64,000 nucleotides of DNA from Sulfitobacter sp. D7. Lineage in GTDB: Bacteria > Pseudomonadota > Alphaproteobacteria > Rhodobacterales > Rhodobacteraceae. The notes beneath the pieces were generated by a model that worked only from the letters and a program-made list of their open reading frames with translations, ran no database searches and was not told the origin of the DNA. Positions 44,343-55,436 of the stretch are shown here, piece by piece. The translations under genes were made by a program, and so were the position numbers. The stretch covers positions 1,860,001-1,924,000 of the forward strand of contig NZ_CP020694.1 of the NCBI RefSeq assembly GCF_003611275.1, in the 5' to 3' direction. Every line of letters starts with the position of its first letter. The first letter of the stretch is position 1.

Positions 44343-45097
44343 TGAATTTGCGCGATTATCTTCATCAAATCGCGCATAGCCCGACAATCGAAGAACTCTG
44401 GGATGCCCATACACGACAGATGGCTGACTATGGGTTTGACCGGCTGATCTACGGGTTTACGCGCTACCGAACGCCGACATCGCTGGGGGATCCGGCGGAT
44501 TTTGTTATTCTGAGCAATCAAAGCCCGGAGTATCTTAACGGCTATCTTCATAGCGGGCTGTACTTCAACGCGCCTATGCTCAGATGGGCGCTGAACAACG
44601 AAGGCGCTTGTAGCTGGGGCGCCCTGCCCGAGATCACGCATGGCGATGACCTGTCGGAGTCCGAGAAACGGGTGGTTGATTTCAACGCGCGGATGGAGGT
44701 GACCGCGGGCTACACGATCAGTTTCCGCTCAATCTCGGCGCGGTCCAAAGGCGCGATCGCCTTGACGGCACGGCGTGGCCTGACCCAAGACGAGGTCGAT
44801 GCAATCTGGGACGAGCATGGCGCCGACATTCAGTTGATGAATGAAATCGCACACCTAAAAATCCTGTCCCTGCCCTATAGCAGCCCCAACCGTAGCCTCA
44901 CGCGGCGCCAGTTGGAGGTGCTGCAATGGGTCGGAGATGGCAAAACAACGCAGGACATCGCCCTGTTGATGGGTCTGACAGCCCCCACCGTCGAAAAACA
45001 CCTTCGCCTCGCCCGAGAGGCGCTGTCGGTTGAGACGACAGCTCAGGCGGTGCTGAAGGCCGCTTTTGCGAACCAGATGTTTGTGATGGATCCGTAA
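44342..45097 (+). CDS. LuxR family regulator with autoinducer-binding-like domain
   Basis: A 251-residue regulator. Residues 10-165 resemble the autoinducer-binding domain and 185-245 are a LuxR/GerE helix-turn-helix (LTRRQLEVLQWVGDGKTTQD, then TVEKHLRLAREAL). Aligned to TraR by spacing, the ligand-pocket residues Tyr61, Pro71 and Trp85 are kept (Tyr68, Pro78, Trp92) but Trp57 is Tyr64 and Asp70 is Ala77. Asp70 normally holds the acyl-homoserine lactone amide, so the signal may differ. No luxI synthase is in the window. Translation is coupled to aroQ. Confidence 0.9.
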   Translation: MNLRDYLHQIAHSPTIEELWDAHTRQMADYGFDRLIYGFTRYRTPTSLGDPADFVILSNQSPEYLNGYLHSGLYFNAPMLRWALNNEGACSWGALPEITHGDDLSESEKRVVDFNARMEVTAGYTISFRSISARSKGAIALTARRGLTQDEVDAIWDEHGADIQLMNEIAHLKILSLPYSSPNRSLTRRQLEVLQWVGDGKTTQDIALLMGLTAPTVEKHLRLAREALSVETTAQAVLKAAFANQMFVMDP

Positions 45098-45235
45098 TAT
45101 ATTAGGGTATGGAATACCTTACTGGCACCTCAGGTAGTAGATGGCCATGGTCCGCCAGTATCGCGGGTGTTCGCATCAACGGTACGACGGGCTCTAAATC
45201 CTTGTAATACCAAGGCGCTTTTTGGTCCGCCGGTT
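45098..45235. other. Intergenic stretch after the LuxR-type gene
   Basis: No gene seen. A small imperfect hairpin AGGGTAT/ATACCTT at about 45111-45127 follows the LuxR stop but lacks a T-run. The 3' end of the small ORF described next lies at its right edge. Confidence 0.4.
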
Positions 45236-45334
45236 TCAGTCAGGTTTATTTTTCACCTGGCTGACCGGATCCCGACCCATCCCCAGATACTCTTCGTTCA
45301 CGGCCCCCGCGCTGCGCATTGGCAGCGCCGCCAT
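45236..45334 (-). CDS. Possible 32-residue small protein
   Basis: A leftward ATG at 45334 is preceded by a perfect GGAGGG site with a 6-base gap. The frame codes for 32 residues, beginning MAALPMRSAGAVNEE and ending YLGMGRDPVSQVKNKPD, with about 70 percent G or C at third positions, like real genes here. It begins just after the tsf terminator, so it needs its own promoter or read-through. It is hydrophilic with no membrane span or signal. No family is recognised; the good ribosome site is the main support, and chance cannot be excluded. Confidence 0.45.
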   Translation of the reverse strand: MAALPMRSAGAVNEEYLGMGRDPVSQVKNKPD

Positions 45335-45350
45335 GCGTATCCCTCCAACG

Positions 45351-45381
45351 AAAAAGGGCGGCGCATTGGAATGCGCCGCCC
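45351..45381 (-). terminator. Terminator of the rpsB-tsf operon
   Basis: A 12-bp perfect stem, GGGCGGCGCATT (45356-45367) with AATGCGCCGCCC (45370-45381), is followed leftward by TTTTT. Strong intrinsic terminator. Confidence 0.95.
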
Positions 45382-45404
45382 CATATTCAGCATGACGAAA
45401 AGGC

Positions 45405-46280
45405 TTAGCCTTTCGCGGCTTTTGCCACTTCTGCTGCGAAGTCTTCTTTGATGACCTCAATGCCTTCGCCAACTTCCAGACGCACGAAACCGGTGATGGT
45501 CGCGCCCGCTTCTTCGGCAGCTTTGCCGACGGTCAAGTCAGGGTTCACAACGAAGGACTGGTTCACCAGCGTCACTTCAGACATGTACTTCTGCATCCGG
45601 CCGGTGATCATTTTCTCGATCACGGCTTCGGGCTTGCCGCTTTCACGGGCGATGTCCATCTGAACTTGCTTTTCTTTCTCGACCACGGCTGGGTCCAGAT
45701 CAGCTTCGGACAGCGATGCAGGATTCACAGCGGCGATGTGCATCGCGATCTGCTTGCCCAGTTCTTCGTTGCCACCGTTCATGGCGACCAGAACACCGAT
45801 CTTGCCCATGCCGGGCGCGGCTGCGTTGTGCACGTAAGAGACAACGGTCTCGCCTTCGATGCTCTGCATGCGGCGCAGGGACATGTTCTCGCCGATTTTG
45901 GCGATGGCGTCGGTCAGCGTGGTTTCAACGGATTTGCCATTGATCTCAGCCGCTTTCAGCGCTTCGACATCGTCCACTTTCAGCGCTGCATCGGCGATGT
46001 TGCTGACCATGGACTGGAACTCGGCGTTCTTGCCAACGAAGTCGGTTTCGGAGTTCACCTCAACCGCAACACCGCGGCTGCCTTCGACCTTAACAGCCAC
46101 AAGACCTTCGGCTGCGGTACGGCCGGATTTCTTCGCCGCTTTGGCCAGACCTTTGGTGCGCAGCCAGTCAACGGCGGCTTCCATGTCGCCGTTGCTTTCT
46201 GTCAGTGCCTTCTTGGCGTCCATCATGCCTGCGCCGGTGCTGTCGCGCAGTTCCTTGACCATGGATGCTGTGATTGCCAT
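45405..46280 (-). CDS. tsf: Elongation factor Ts
   Basis: A 291-residue guanine nucleotide exchange factor for EF-Tu. The N-terminal UBA-like domain has [20 protein letters not shown] (20 residues), followed by the [10 protein letters not shown] core motif and the dimerisation domain. It lies 98 bases downstream of rpsB, the universal order, and a short GC-rich hairpin (46338-46359) lies in between. Length is normal for alphaproteobacteria. Confidence 0.97.
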   Translation of the reverse strand: MAITASMVKELRDSTGAGMMDAKKALTESNGDMEAAVDWLRTKGLAKAAKKSGRTAAEGLVAVKVEGSRGVAVEVNSETDFVGKNAEFQSMVSNIADAALKVDDVEALKAAEINGKSVETTLTDAIAKIGENMSLRRMQSIEGETVVSYVHNAAAPGMGKIGVLVAMNGGNEELGKQIAMHIAAVNPASLSEADLDPAVVEKEKQVQMDIARESGKPEAVIEKMITGRMQKYMSEVTLVNQSFVVNPDLTVGKAAEEAGATITGFVRLEVGEGIEVIKEDFAAEVAKAAKG

Positions 46281-46337
46281 CTCTTGGTTCTCCTTTGGAA
46301 ATCGGGTGCAGGCCCAAGGCCCGCTACTGGTGGAAAT

Positions 46338-46359
46338 CGGGGCAGGTTACCCTGCCCCG
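46338..46359 (-). repeat. Hairpin between rpsB and tsf
   Basis: GGGGCAGG and CCTGCCCC flank a short TTA loop, forming a perfect stem without a T-run. It may tune the rpsB to tsf ratio by partial termination or by protecting RNA ends. Confidence 0.55.
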
Positions 46360-46378
46360 TGTTTCAGGTCCGTGACGC

Positions 46379-47254
46379 TTAGCCTTCGGCTTTTGCGACG
46401 GTCTCTTTCTTGGATTCGATGTCCAGCGGCGCGTCTTTGCCCATGGCATCGTCATGCACGGTCTCTTCGGATGCGTTGCCGATTTCGACGCCGGTGCTTT
46501 CTTCGCTTACGGCTTCCTCTTCGGGGGCTTCTTCCATGGCGCCCAGATCAACGCCTGCCGCACCCAGCTGAGCGGACATGCCGTCGAGAGCAGCGCGCGA
46601 TGCCAGATCGCAGTAAAGCGAGATGGCGCGGGCCGCGTCGTCGTTGCCGGGGATGATGTAGTCAACGCCGTCGGGCGAGCAGTTGGTATCAACCACGGCC
46701 ACAACTGGGATGCCCAGTTTGTTGGCTTCGGCGATGGCCAGTGCTTCTTTTTTCACGTCGATGACGAAAAGCAGGTCAGGACGGCCGCCCATTTCGCGGA
46801 TGCCGCCCAGCGATGCTTCCAGTTTGTACTGGTCACGCTCCATACCAAGACGCTCTTTCTTGGTCAGGCCTTCAAAGCCGCGCTCGGACTGTTCATCGAT
46901 GTTTTTCAGACGGTTGATCGACTGCGAAACAGTCTGCCAGTTGGTCAGCGTGCCGCCGAGCCAACGGTGGTTCATGTAATACTGTGCGCATTTCTCTGCG
47001 GCTTCGGCGATCGGCTGAGCAGCCTGACGCTTGGTGCCAACGAAGAGAACGCTGCCGCCTTTGGCGACGGTGTCACGGATCACTTTCAGCGCATCGTCCA
47101 GCATAGGAACGGTTTGCGTGAGGTCCATGATGTGGATGCCGTTGCGTGCGCCGTAGATGTACGGGCCCATGCGGGGGTTCCAGCGCTGTGTCTGGTGACC
47201 AAAGTGCACGCCTGCTTCAAGCAGCTGGCGCATGGAGAACTCAGGAAGAGCCAT
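46379..47254 (-). CDS. rpsB: 30S ribosomal protein S2
   Basis: A 291-residue small-subunit protein. [20 protein letters not shown] and FVGTKRQAA are classic S2 segments, and [12 protein letters not shown] follows. The last 50 residues are an acidic tail ([16 protein letters not shown]) absent from E. coli S2 (241 residues) but common in this order. It heads the rpsB-tsf operon. Confidence 0.97.
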   Translation of the reverse strand: MALPEFSMRQLLEAGVHFGHQTQRWNPRMGPYIYGARNGIHIMDLTQTVPMLDDALKVIRDTVAKGGSVLFVGTKRQAAQPIAEAAEKCAQYYMNHRWLGGTLTNWQTVSQSINRLKNIDEQSERGFEGLTKKERLGMERDQYKLEASLGGIREMGGRPDLLFVIDVKKEALAIAEANKLGIPVVAVVDTNCSPDGVDYIIPGNDDAARAISLYCDLASRAALDGMSAQLGAAGVDLGAMEEAPEEEAVSEESTGVEIGNASEETVHDDAMGKDAPLDIESKKETVAKAEG

Positions 47255-47409
47255 GTCTTTATACCTTTCCGGTTTAGCCTCATCGGGGGTATGACAGCGT
47301 CATGCTGCCAACCGGCGGACGTTTTGGGATTTCTCCCCAAAAGGCCCAACCCCGACTGCGGGTTCAAGTGGTGCGCATATATGCCAGCGCGCGCCGCAGC
47401 GCAAGGGGC
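47255..47409 (-). promoter_or_regulatory. rpsB leader region
   Basis: A 155-base gap upstream of rpsB. TTTTGGG (from about 47322) and CCCAAAA (to about 47342) form a 7-bp stem in the likely leader. S2 controls its own operon through leader RNA in other bacteria; whether this hairpin does so is not shown. Confidence 0.4.
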
Positions 47410-48246
47410 TTATTGCAGGCCCGACCGGGGATCAGCATGCCCTGCCCGCACGATCGCCTCGCAATGTTGCGCCAGTGCCTTGCGCCCGGCGAAATCGGCC
47501 ACCGGGAGCGGCGGGTGATAGACCACCTCGACCGCACCCTGTTTTCGCGCGGCCAGTGTCGTCAGCAGATGCGCCCCAAATGACATATCCCCCCACCATC
47601 CATAAAATCGCGGGTCTTCGCCCTGAGGCGCATGGTAGATCACACTCACCGGCTGAACCGCGATCTCGTCACGCAAGGCCGGGTCGAAAAAAGCCTCAAA
47701 AAGGGTTGCTTTGAAGGGCAGCACTTGCAGCCCGTCGGTGCTGGTGCCCTCTGGGAAGAACAGCAGCTTATGCCCCGCCAACAGCCGCGTCCGAAAAACC
47801 TCTGTCTGGCTGCGCGCCTCGGCCCGGTCGCGGCGGATAAAGACCGTCCCCGTCGCCCGCGCCAACCAGCCGATGCCGGGCCAGCCCGCGACTTCGGATT
47901 TGGAGACGAAATAGATCCGTTTGGCCGCGTTCAGCGCGAAAATATCCAGCCACGACGTATGGTTGGCCACCACCGCGCCGCGCCGCTCCATCGGGGTGCC
48001 CCGCCTGACAAAGCGCATGCCAAGCACCCAGAATGCGGCTCGGCATACCATTTGCGTGATATGGGGCGTGATGGGCCGGTGCAGGCCGAAAATTGGCCGC
48101 TCGATCAGCCGCAACAGCAACAAGACCACCAGCCCGCCAAAAACAAAAAGCGCCAAGAGCACACCGCGCAGCGCCACGCGCAACATCCCCCAAAGGGTCA
48201 GGTGCCGCTTGGGCGGTGGCTGGTCACTGTCCCAAGTCGTGGTCAT
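47410..48246 (-). CDS. olsA: Lyso-ornithine lipid acyltransferase (PlsC family)
   Basis: A 278-residue membrane-bound acyltransferase. A hydrophobic segment at residues 25-50 anchors it; the HX4D motif is NHTSWLD near residue 95, and FPEGTSTDG is motif III. It is called OlsA, which adds the second fatty acid to lyso-ornithine lipid, because the gene before it is OlsB and the two overlap by four bases. By sequence alone it could be a general 1-acylglycerol-3-phosphate acyltransferase; PlsC and OlsA activities are known to coincide in Rhodobacter. Confidence 0.88.
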   Translation of the reverse strand: MTTTWDSDQPPPKRHLTLWGMLRVALRGVLLALFVFGGLVVLLLLRLIERPIFGLHRPITPHITQMVCRAAFWVLGMRFVRRGTPMERRGAVVANHTSWLDIFALNAAKRIYFVSKSEVAGWPGIGWLARATGTVFIRRDRAEARSQTEVFRTRLLAGHKLLFFPEGTSTDGLQVLPFKATLFEAFFDPALRDEIAVQPVSVIYHAPQGEDPRFYGWWGDMSFGAHLLTTLAARKQGAVEVVYHPPLPVADFAGRKALAQHCEAIVRAGHADPRSGLQ

Positions 48247-49001
48247 CCTGCGCCTCCGCCATAGAACCGCGCCTGACGCGCGCTCATTTGTTTCGTGTCT
48301 AGGATCAGGCAGACATCCGTGGTGTTAAAGGCACGGTCGATATAGGCCCCCTCGCCCACGGTGCCGCCCAGCCGGAGATAGGCTTTGATCAGGCTCGGCA
48401 CGGCCAGCATGGCTTTGCGCCGGTCAAGCTCGGCCTCAGGGATCAGGTCCATCGGTGTGATTTCACTGGCGCGCACGCGCAGGTCTGCGGGCGCCAAGTG
48501 CCGATGATGCAACAGCGAAAGCGGTTCGGCCAAGGCGGCCGTATCCGTGCCGTGAAAACTTGCCACGCCGAACAGAACCTCGATCTCATGCTCGGCCACA
48601 TAGCGCCCGAGCGCGGCCCAAAGGTGGTGCATCGCCGTGCCACCGCGATAGGCAGGATCAAGGCAAGACCGCCCCAATTCCAATAGTTTACGTCCCGAAT
48701 TCTTCAGCGGTGTCAGATCGTATTCCGTCTCTGAATAGAACCCGCCTGCCCGCGCGGCCATATCCCCGCGCATCACCCGGTAAACGCCCGCAAGCTCGCC
48801 ATTGCGCAGATCAGTCAAAAGCAGATGATCAAAGTAGGGGTCGAACCGGTCTTGCTCCAGCCCGGCGGTGTGATCGACCATCGGCCCGCCGCCGCCCAGC
48901 TCTTGCACGAAGACATCATAGCGGAGCCGCTGCGCGGCCTGCACATCAGCGTCCGTCTGCGCCAGTCTGACTTGAAAATCTGCTGCAACGCCCCGCGGCA
49001 T
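48243..49001 (-). CDS. olsB: L-ornithine N-alpha-acyltransferase
   Basis: A 252-residue GNAT-fold enzyme of the PlsB-like hemolysin/OlsB family. RLRYDVFVQELG at the N-terminus, LELGRSCLDPAYRGGTAMHHLW for acyl-ACP binding (shown elsewhere only in part) and VLFGVASFHGTD are typical. It transfers a 3-hydroxyacyl chain from ACP to ornithine, the first step to ornithine lipids, phosphorus-free membrane lipids that rise on phosphate shortage. No Pho box was found directly upstream. Confidence 0.9.
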   Translation of the reverse strand: MPRGVAADFQVRLAQTDADVQAAQRLRYDVFVQELGGGGPMVDHTAGLEQDRFDPYFDHLLLTDLRNGELAGVYRVMRGDMAARAGGFYSETEYDLTPLKNSGRKLLELGRSCLDPAYRGGTAMHHLWAALGRYVAEHEIEVLFGVASFHGTDTAALAEPLSLLHHRHLAPADLRVRASEITPMDLIPEAELDRRKAMLAVPSLIKAYLRLGGTVGEGAYIDRAFNTTDVCLILDTKQMSARQARFYGGGAG

Positions 49002-49149
49002 CGGCCAATCCTATGCCCGAAATGAAAGTCTTCGCCTGATAGGCAATCGGCTGGCAAGGCGCAACAGTTGCAAGGAAAGCGAAAACCGGCTACTCTCCCT
49101 CTGGTTGCTTCAAAGAAAATTTCTTCCACCATTAAGGATTTGGAAAGGG

Positions 49150-49335
49150 TCATCCCTCATCAAAGACCGGCATTAATTCCAAACGAAAGCTGTCTATGAC
49201 CACCTTACCCTGGTCACGAAAGTTGACCGTCACCTTGCCGCCGATGTTGCTTTGCACTTGGCCCGTGCCCCATTCGGGATGCTGCGGGTGCATGACCAGC
49301 ATGCCCGGCGTCAGCAGCGCGTTCAGATCATCCAT
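49150..49335 (-). CDS. DUF3553 domain protein
   Basis: A 61-residue protein matching the small DUF3553 family: LLTPGMLVMHPQHPEWGTGQ and GGKVTVNFRDQGKVVID. The fold is probably a small SH3-like barrel as in CarD/Tudor-type domains (inference). It starts 29 bases from the divergent chpT start. ATG 49335 (MDDL) is preferred over one five codons earlier because a GGA site fits better. Confidence 0.85.
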   Translation of the reverse strand: MDDLNALLTPGMLVMHPQHPEWGTGQVQSNIGGKVTVNFRDQGKVVIDSFRLELMPVFDEG

Positions 49336-49364
49336 GCCGTTTCCAATCATCCTAAGGGGCCACC

Positions 49365-49967
49365 ATGGACCAATTTAACATCGACCTGCCCGCGCTGATC
49401 GGCAGCCGCATCTGCCACGACTTAATATCGCCAATCGGCGCCATCAACAACGGGCTTGAACTGCTTGAAATGGCTGGCACCGGGGCCGCACCGGGGCCAG
49501 AGCTTGCCCTGATCGGCCAAAGTGTCGAAAGCGCCTCGGCCCGTATCCGGTTTTTCCGCATTGCTTTCGGGGCCGCTGGCGATCAGACCATGGGCCAGAA
49601 TGAAGTGACATCGATCCTGCGCGATCTCTATACCGCCTCACGGGTTGAGATCGACTGGCAGATCACAAGCCCCCAATCGCGCAACTGCGTGCGATTGGCG
49701 TTCCTGTCGCTGCTTTGTATGGAGACGGCTTTGCACCATGGCGGGCGGATCACCATTATCGTAGAGGCTGGCCAATGGCGTCTGCATGCCGAAGCCGACA
49801 AGATCGCGATAGACCCCGCACTTTGGGCGCTATTGTCTCAGCCGAATCCAGACCAGTCGCTACAACCTGCACAGGTCCAATTCGCGCTCTTGCCCATTTT
49901 GGCCCAAGCGCAGGGGAAAGAAATCACAGTAGACAGCGCTGACACGGTCCTCACCCTGTCTTTCTAA
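49365..49967 (+). CDS. chpT: Histidine phosphotransferase ChpT
   Basis: A 200-residue cytoplasmic protein with a kinase-like dimerisation helix pair: SRICHDLISPIGAINNGLEL (20 residues) holds phosphorylated His18. The rest is a degenerate ATPase-like fold without N or G boxes. ChpT passes phosphate from the CckA kinase to CtrA and CpdR; in Rhodobacterales this relay controls motility, gene transfer agent and quorum responses. Convergent with proA, only three bases apart. Confidence 0.93.
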   Translation: MDQFNIDLPALIGSRICHDLISPIGAINNGLELLEMAGTGAAPGPELALIGQSVESASARIRFFRIAFGAAGDQTMGQNEVTSILRDLYTASRVEIDWQITSPQSRNCVRLAFLSLLCMETALHHGGRITIIVEAGQWRLHAEADKIAIDPALWALLSQPNPDQSLQPAQVQFALLPILAQAQGKEITVDSADTVLTLSF

Positions 49968-49970
49968 GGG

Positions 49971-51236
49971 TCAGCCGCGCACCGTTCCCGCGCCCCGAAC
50001 GAGGTACTTAAAGCTCGTCAACTGCGCCGCACCGACGGGGCCGCGGGCGTGCAGTTTGCCCGTCGCGATGCCGATCTCCGCACCCATGCCAAACTCTCCC
50101 CCATCCGCGAATTGAGTGGAGGCGTTGTGCATCAGAATCGCCGAGTCCAACCCGCTGAAGAATTCCGTCGCTGTCTCAGTGTTCTCGGTCAGGATGCAGT
50201 CCGTATGGCCCGACCCGTACTGGCGAATATGGGCCATGGCGGCCTGGACATCGGGCACGACGCGCGCCGCCACGATCATGTCGAGGTACTCTTGCCCCCA
50301 ATCCGTCTCGCTCGCCGGAACCGTGCCGGGGATATCCTGCAGTGCCGCATCGGCGCGCACTTCGACACCGGCATCGATCAAGGCCCGGATCACACCTTTG
50401 CCAATGGTCTTGGCGATACCCTCGTGGATCAGCAAACACTCCGCCGCGCCGCAGATTCCCGTGCGCCGTGTCTTGGCGTTCAGCACCACTTTAAGCGCTT
50501 TCTCAGGGTCGGCCTCGGCGTCGATATAGATATGCACGATCCCTTCAAGATGGGCAAAGACCGGCACGCGCGCCTCACGCTGTACCAACCCAACAAGACC
50601 CTTGCCGCCCCGCGGCACGATCACGTCGATGGTATCGGTCATGGTTAGCATTTCACGCACCGCCGCCCGGTCGCGTGTGGGCACCAGTTGCACCGCATCC
50701 TCGGGCATGCCCGCATCCCGCAACCCCTGTTGCAGGCAGGCGTGGATGGCGCGGGAAGAATGAAAGCTCTCAGACCCGCCGCGCAGGATCACCGCGTTAC
50801 CGGCCTTGAGGCAAAGCGCCCCCGCGTCTGCCGTTACATTCGGACGCGATTCATAGATCACGCCGATCACGCCAAGCGGGGTCCGAACACGCTGGATGTT
50901 TAGCCCCGAAGGCTGGTCCCATTCGGCGATGATCTCTCCCACTGGGTCGGCCTGTTCCGCGACCGAGCGCAGCCCGTCGACCATGCTGCGAATGCGGTCT
51001 TCGTCCAGCATCAGCCGGTCCATCATCGCATCCGACAGTCCCTTATCGCGACCAAAGTCGAGATCCTGCGCATTGGCGGCGATGATCTCGGCCCGGTTCT
51101 TCCAAACGGCGTCGGCGGCGCTGATCAATGCGGCATGTTTACGCTCTGCCGTGGCGCTTGCCAGACGCGCTGCTGCGGCGCGGGCGCGGGCCCCGATATC
51201 GGCCATCAATTTAGAGATATTTTCGATGTCACTCAT
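49971..51236 (-). CDS. proA: Gamma-glutamyl phosphate reductase
   Basis: A 421-residue NADPH-dependent enzyme of proline synthesis that reduces glutamyl phosphate to glutamate semialdehyde. [20 protein letters not shown] (20 residues) is an aldehyde-dehydrogenase-fold segment and [13 protein letters not shown] carries the catalytic Cys. It follows proB after 33 bases in the same direction. Confidence 0.96.
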   Translation of the reverse strand: MSDIENISKLMADIGARARAAAARLASATAERKHAALISAADAVWKNRAEIIAANAQDLDFGRDKGLSDAMMDRLMLDEDRIRSMVDGLRSVAEQADPVGEIIAEWDQPSGLNIQRVRTPLGVIGVIYESRPNVTADAGALCLKAGNAVILRGGSESFHSSRAIHACLQQGLRDAGMPEDAVQLVPTRDRAAVREMLTMTDTIDVIVPRGGKGLVGLVQREARVPVFAHLEGIVHIYIDAEADPEKALKVVLNAKTRRTGICGAAECLLIHEGIAKTIGKGVIRALIDAGVEVRADAALQDIPGTVPASETDWGQEYLDMIVAARVVPDVQAAMAHIRQYGSGHTDCILTENTETATEFFSGLDSAILMHNASTQFADGGEFGMGAEIGIATGKLHARGPVGAAQLTSFKYLVRGAGTVRG

Positions 51237-51269
51237 AGCCTTATGCCCCTGTCTTAATCTCGCGCGCGC

Positions 51270-53428
<2,159 letters not shown>

Positions 53429-53971
53429 CTACAGCTTGCAGCTATAGGTCCATGTGGGTACGGCAGCATCGCGGGCCAAGCAATAGGTTTCCGCGTCGCC
53501 GAGATAGACAAACCCTGCGTTGGTGAGCACCTTGGCCGAGGCCGGGTTGTCATGGAAAACAGAGGCAAAAAGCGCGTCATTGCCCAAGGGGTTGGCATCC
53601 ACCAAAGCCTGCACCGCGTCGGAGGCCAGATGGGTGTTCCAGAACGCCGGGGCGACCCAATAGCCGATTTCGGACTGGTTCCGGTCGAGCCGGGTGAGAG
53701 AGATCACCCCCATGACCTCGGAACTCTCCGCGCGGGTGCCATCCATGACCCAGACGTCTTCTTCCCGGTCATCCGACATTGCGCGGGTCACATAGGCTTC
53801 GACACTGCCCGGCGGCAGCGGATGCGGGATAGAGGATGTCGCATTGGCGACCCGAGGGTCGCTGGCATACATCTCAATCATGCCCATATCCGACCGGCGC
53901 ACCGGGCGTAGGTCAAAACGCTTTGTCTCAATAACTGGTTGGTTCACAATCGCTTCCAACTGCATCGTCAT
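53429..53971 (-). CDS. GNAT family N-acetyltransferase (RimJ/RimL type)
   Basis: A 180-residue acetyltransferase: IETKRFDLRPVRRSDMGMIE at the start, EIGYWVAPAFWN in the centre, and SAKVLTNAGFVYLGD near the end, as in the Acetyltransf_3 group. GGAGGAGGA directly upstream fixes ATG 53971 as the start even though the frame is open for 32 more codons. It is inserted between rpmA and obgE, as in many Rhodobacterales. Target unknown. Confidence 0.92.
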   Translation of the reverse strand: MTMQLEAIVNQPVIETKRFDLRPVRRSDMGMIEMYASDPRVANATSSIPHPLPPGSVEAYVTRAMSDDREEDVWVMDGTRAESSEVMGVISLTRLDRNQSEIGYWVAPAFWNTHLASDAVQALVDANPLGNDALFASVFHDNPASAKVLTNAGFVYLGDAETYCLARDAAVPTWTYSCKL

Positions 53972-54202
53972 GTTCCTCCTCCGAACAGACTGGATTGGGG
54001 GCTTTGGTCCAAGCTGGCCGCCCCTGCCCCGATGAGGCGCAAACAGCGCTTCGGGGCGTTGATACATCCGACATATTCCTCCCTGCCGAATGTAACGACT
54101 TTATCAAAATTCGGCCCTGTCCCGCCAAGAACGGTAAAACGATCTGACAGGCCGTCGAGCCTTGAACTGAAAAACAAACGCATGGGACATGTCCCGGAAA
54201 AA

Positions 54203-54240
54203 GAAAAGGGACCGGCGGTATCGCCGATCCCTGATTTTTT
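54203..54240. terminator. Terminator after rpmA
   Basis: GGGACCGGCG (54208-54217) pairs with CGCCGATCCC (54222-54231) with one G-T pair. Leftward it is followed by TTTTCTT, rightward by TTTTTT. Confidence 0.88.
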
Positions 54241-54260
54241 CAAACCCTTTGGGGTACGGC

Positions 54261-54530
54261 TTATTCAGCGGCCTCCGCGCGTGGCAGAACCGAAATAAAC
54301 GTGCGGTTTTTCAGACCCTTGTGGAAGGTCACAGCGCCGTCGACGGTTGCAAAGATCGTGTGATCTTTGCCCATGCCAACGCCATTTGCAGGCCAAAACT
54401 TGGTCCCGCGCTGACGCACGATGATGTTGCCGGGGATAACGGCTTCGCCGCCATATTTTTTCACGCCAAGGCGACGACCAGCTGAGTCGCGCCCGTTACG
54501 GGATGAACCGCCTGCTTTTTTATGTGCCAT
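54261..54530 (-). CDS. rpmA: 50S ribosomal protein L27
   Basis: An 89-residue ribosomal protein beginning [20 protein letters not shown], the conserved N-terminal tail that reaches the peptidyl transferase centre. It starts 12 bases after rplU. A terminator follows, separating it from the GNAT-obgE genes. Confidence 0.98.
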   Translation of the reverse strand: MAHKKAGGSSRNGRDSAGRRLGVKKYGGEAVIPGNIIVRQRGTKFWPANGVGMGKDHTIFATVDGAVTFHKGLKNRTFISVLPRAEAAE

Positions 54531-54542
54531 CTCGGTCTCTCC

Positions 54543-55232
54543 TTAGCCTTTGGTCTTTTCTTTGGCCTGATCGACCCAGCCTTCACGCTGGATACGGCCT
54601 TTGAAAGACAGTTTCTCGTCAACTTCAGCGATATCCGCTTCGGTCCATGCTGCGATCTGGGCAAAGGAAGTGATCCCCGCTTCGTGCAGCTTCTTCTCAA
54701 GTGCCGGGCCAACGCCGCTCAGCTCTTTCAGGTCGTCGGTGCCTGCGTCGGCTTTCTTGGCCTTCGGCGCGGTTTTTTCGGCTTTCGCCTTAGGTGCGGC
54801 GGCCTTCTTGCTCTTGGCTGGCTTTGCAGCATCATCGGACTTGCCGGTGATCGCAGCAACAGCGGCAGCGCTTACTGAGCCGGTGCCGATGGCAGCAGCA
54901 ACGCCCGACTTATCCGCGCCCGAAGACAGGATGTCGGTGATCTTGATCAAGGTCAGTTTCTGACGGTGACCTTTGGTACGCTTGGAAGAGTGCTTCCGGC
55001 GACGCTTGACGAAGTTGATAACCTTTTCGCCTTTGATCTGGTCAACGACTTCGGCCTGAACGCCTGCATCTTTAACCATAGGCGCGCCGAGCACGGGGCT
55101 GTCGCCGCCGAGCATCAGAACTTCGTTGAACTGGACTGTTTCACCAGCATTGGCCGCAATACGTTCAACCCGCAGCATATCGCCGGATTGCACTTTGTAT
55201 TGCTTGCCGCCTGTCTTGATGACCGCAAACAT
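54543..55232 (-). CDS. rplU: 50S ribosomal protein L21 with C-terminal helix-hairpin-helix extension
   Basis: A 229-residue protein, more than twice the normal 103. Residues 1-103 are complete L21 ([29 protein letters not shown]). Residues 104-170 are an Ala/Lys-rich linker; residues 172-229 form a helix-hairpin-helix-like domain ([20 protein letters not shown], 20 residues) similar to domains in DNA polymerase lambda-type and putative nucleic acid-binding proteins. The frame runs without break, so this is a true fusion, a feature I associate with Rhodobacteraceae L21. The extension may touch rRNA. Confidence 0.94.
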   Translation of the reverse strand: MFAVIKTGGKQYKVQSGDMLRVERIAANAGETVQFNEVLMLGGDSPVLGAPMVKDAGVQAEVVDQIKGEKVINFVKRRRKHSSKRTKGHRQKLTLIKITDILSSGADKSGVAAAIGTGSVSAAAVAAITGKSDDAAKPAKSKKAAAPKAKAEKTAPKAKKADAGTDDLKELSGVGPALEKKLHEAGITSFAQIAAWTEADIAEVDEKLSFKGRIQREGWVDQAKEKTKG

Positions 55233-55436
55233 GCGTCTTCCTTTTCTGTCATCCGCGTTCTGTGGCCCCCGCTTGGGAGTTTGTGGATGGCTTTCCGGCC
55301 AATCCGCCTCGAACAGCGCGCCCATGGGGCGTCATTAAAAACAATCCCTAAGACGGATTACCCGCCGGGATGCGGGCTTATCTTCGGAATGGCGGGACAA
55401 GTCAAGTAGGTTTTCGCGCTCAATTCTCTGCCCCTG
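55233..55436. other. rplU promoter region
   Basis: A 204-base gap between rplU and the DUF2059 pair, both leftward. It should contain the rplU-rpmA promoter. No gene or strong hairpin was seen; the open frame extending rplU upstream lacks L21 resemblance. Confidence 0.4.

Noticed and set aside
45405..49001. Long rightward frames opposite tsf, rpsB and olsA
   Set aside because: They are antisense shadows of well-identified genes in GC-rich DNA.
54184..54195. Palindrome GGGACATGTCCC upstream of the GNAT gene
   Set aside because: A 12-bp perfect palindrome, but it is isolated, close to the rpmA terminator and without further support as an operator.
55233..55325. N-terminal extension of L21
   Set aside because: L21 begins [14 protein letters not shown]; the upstream codons are noncoding leader.
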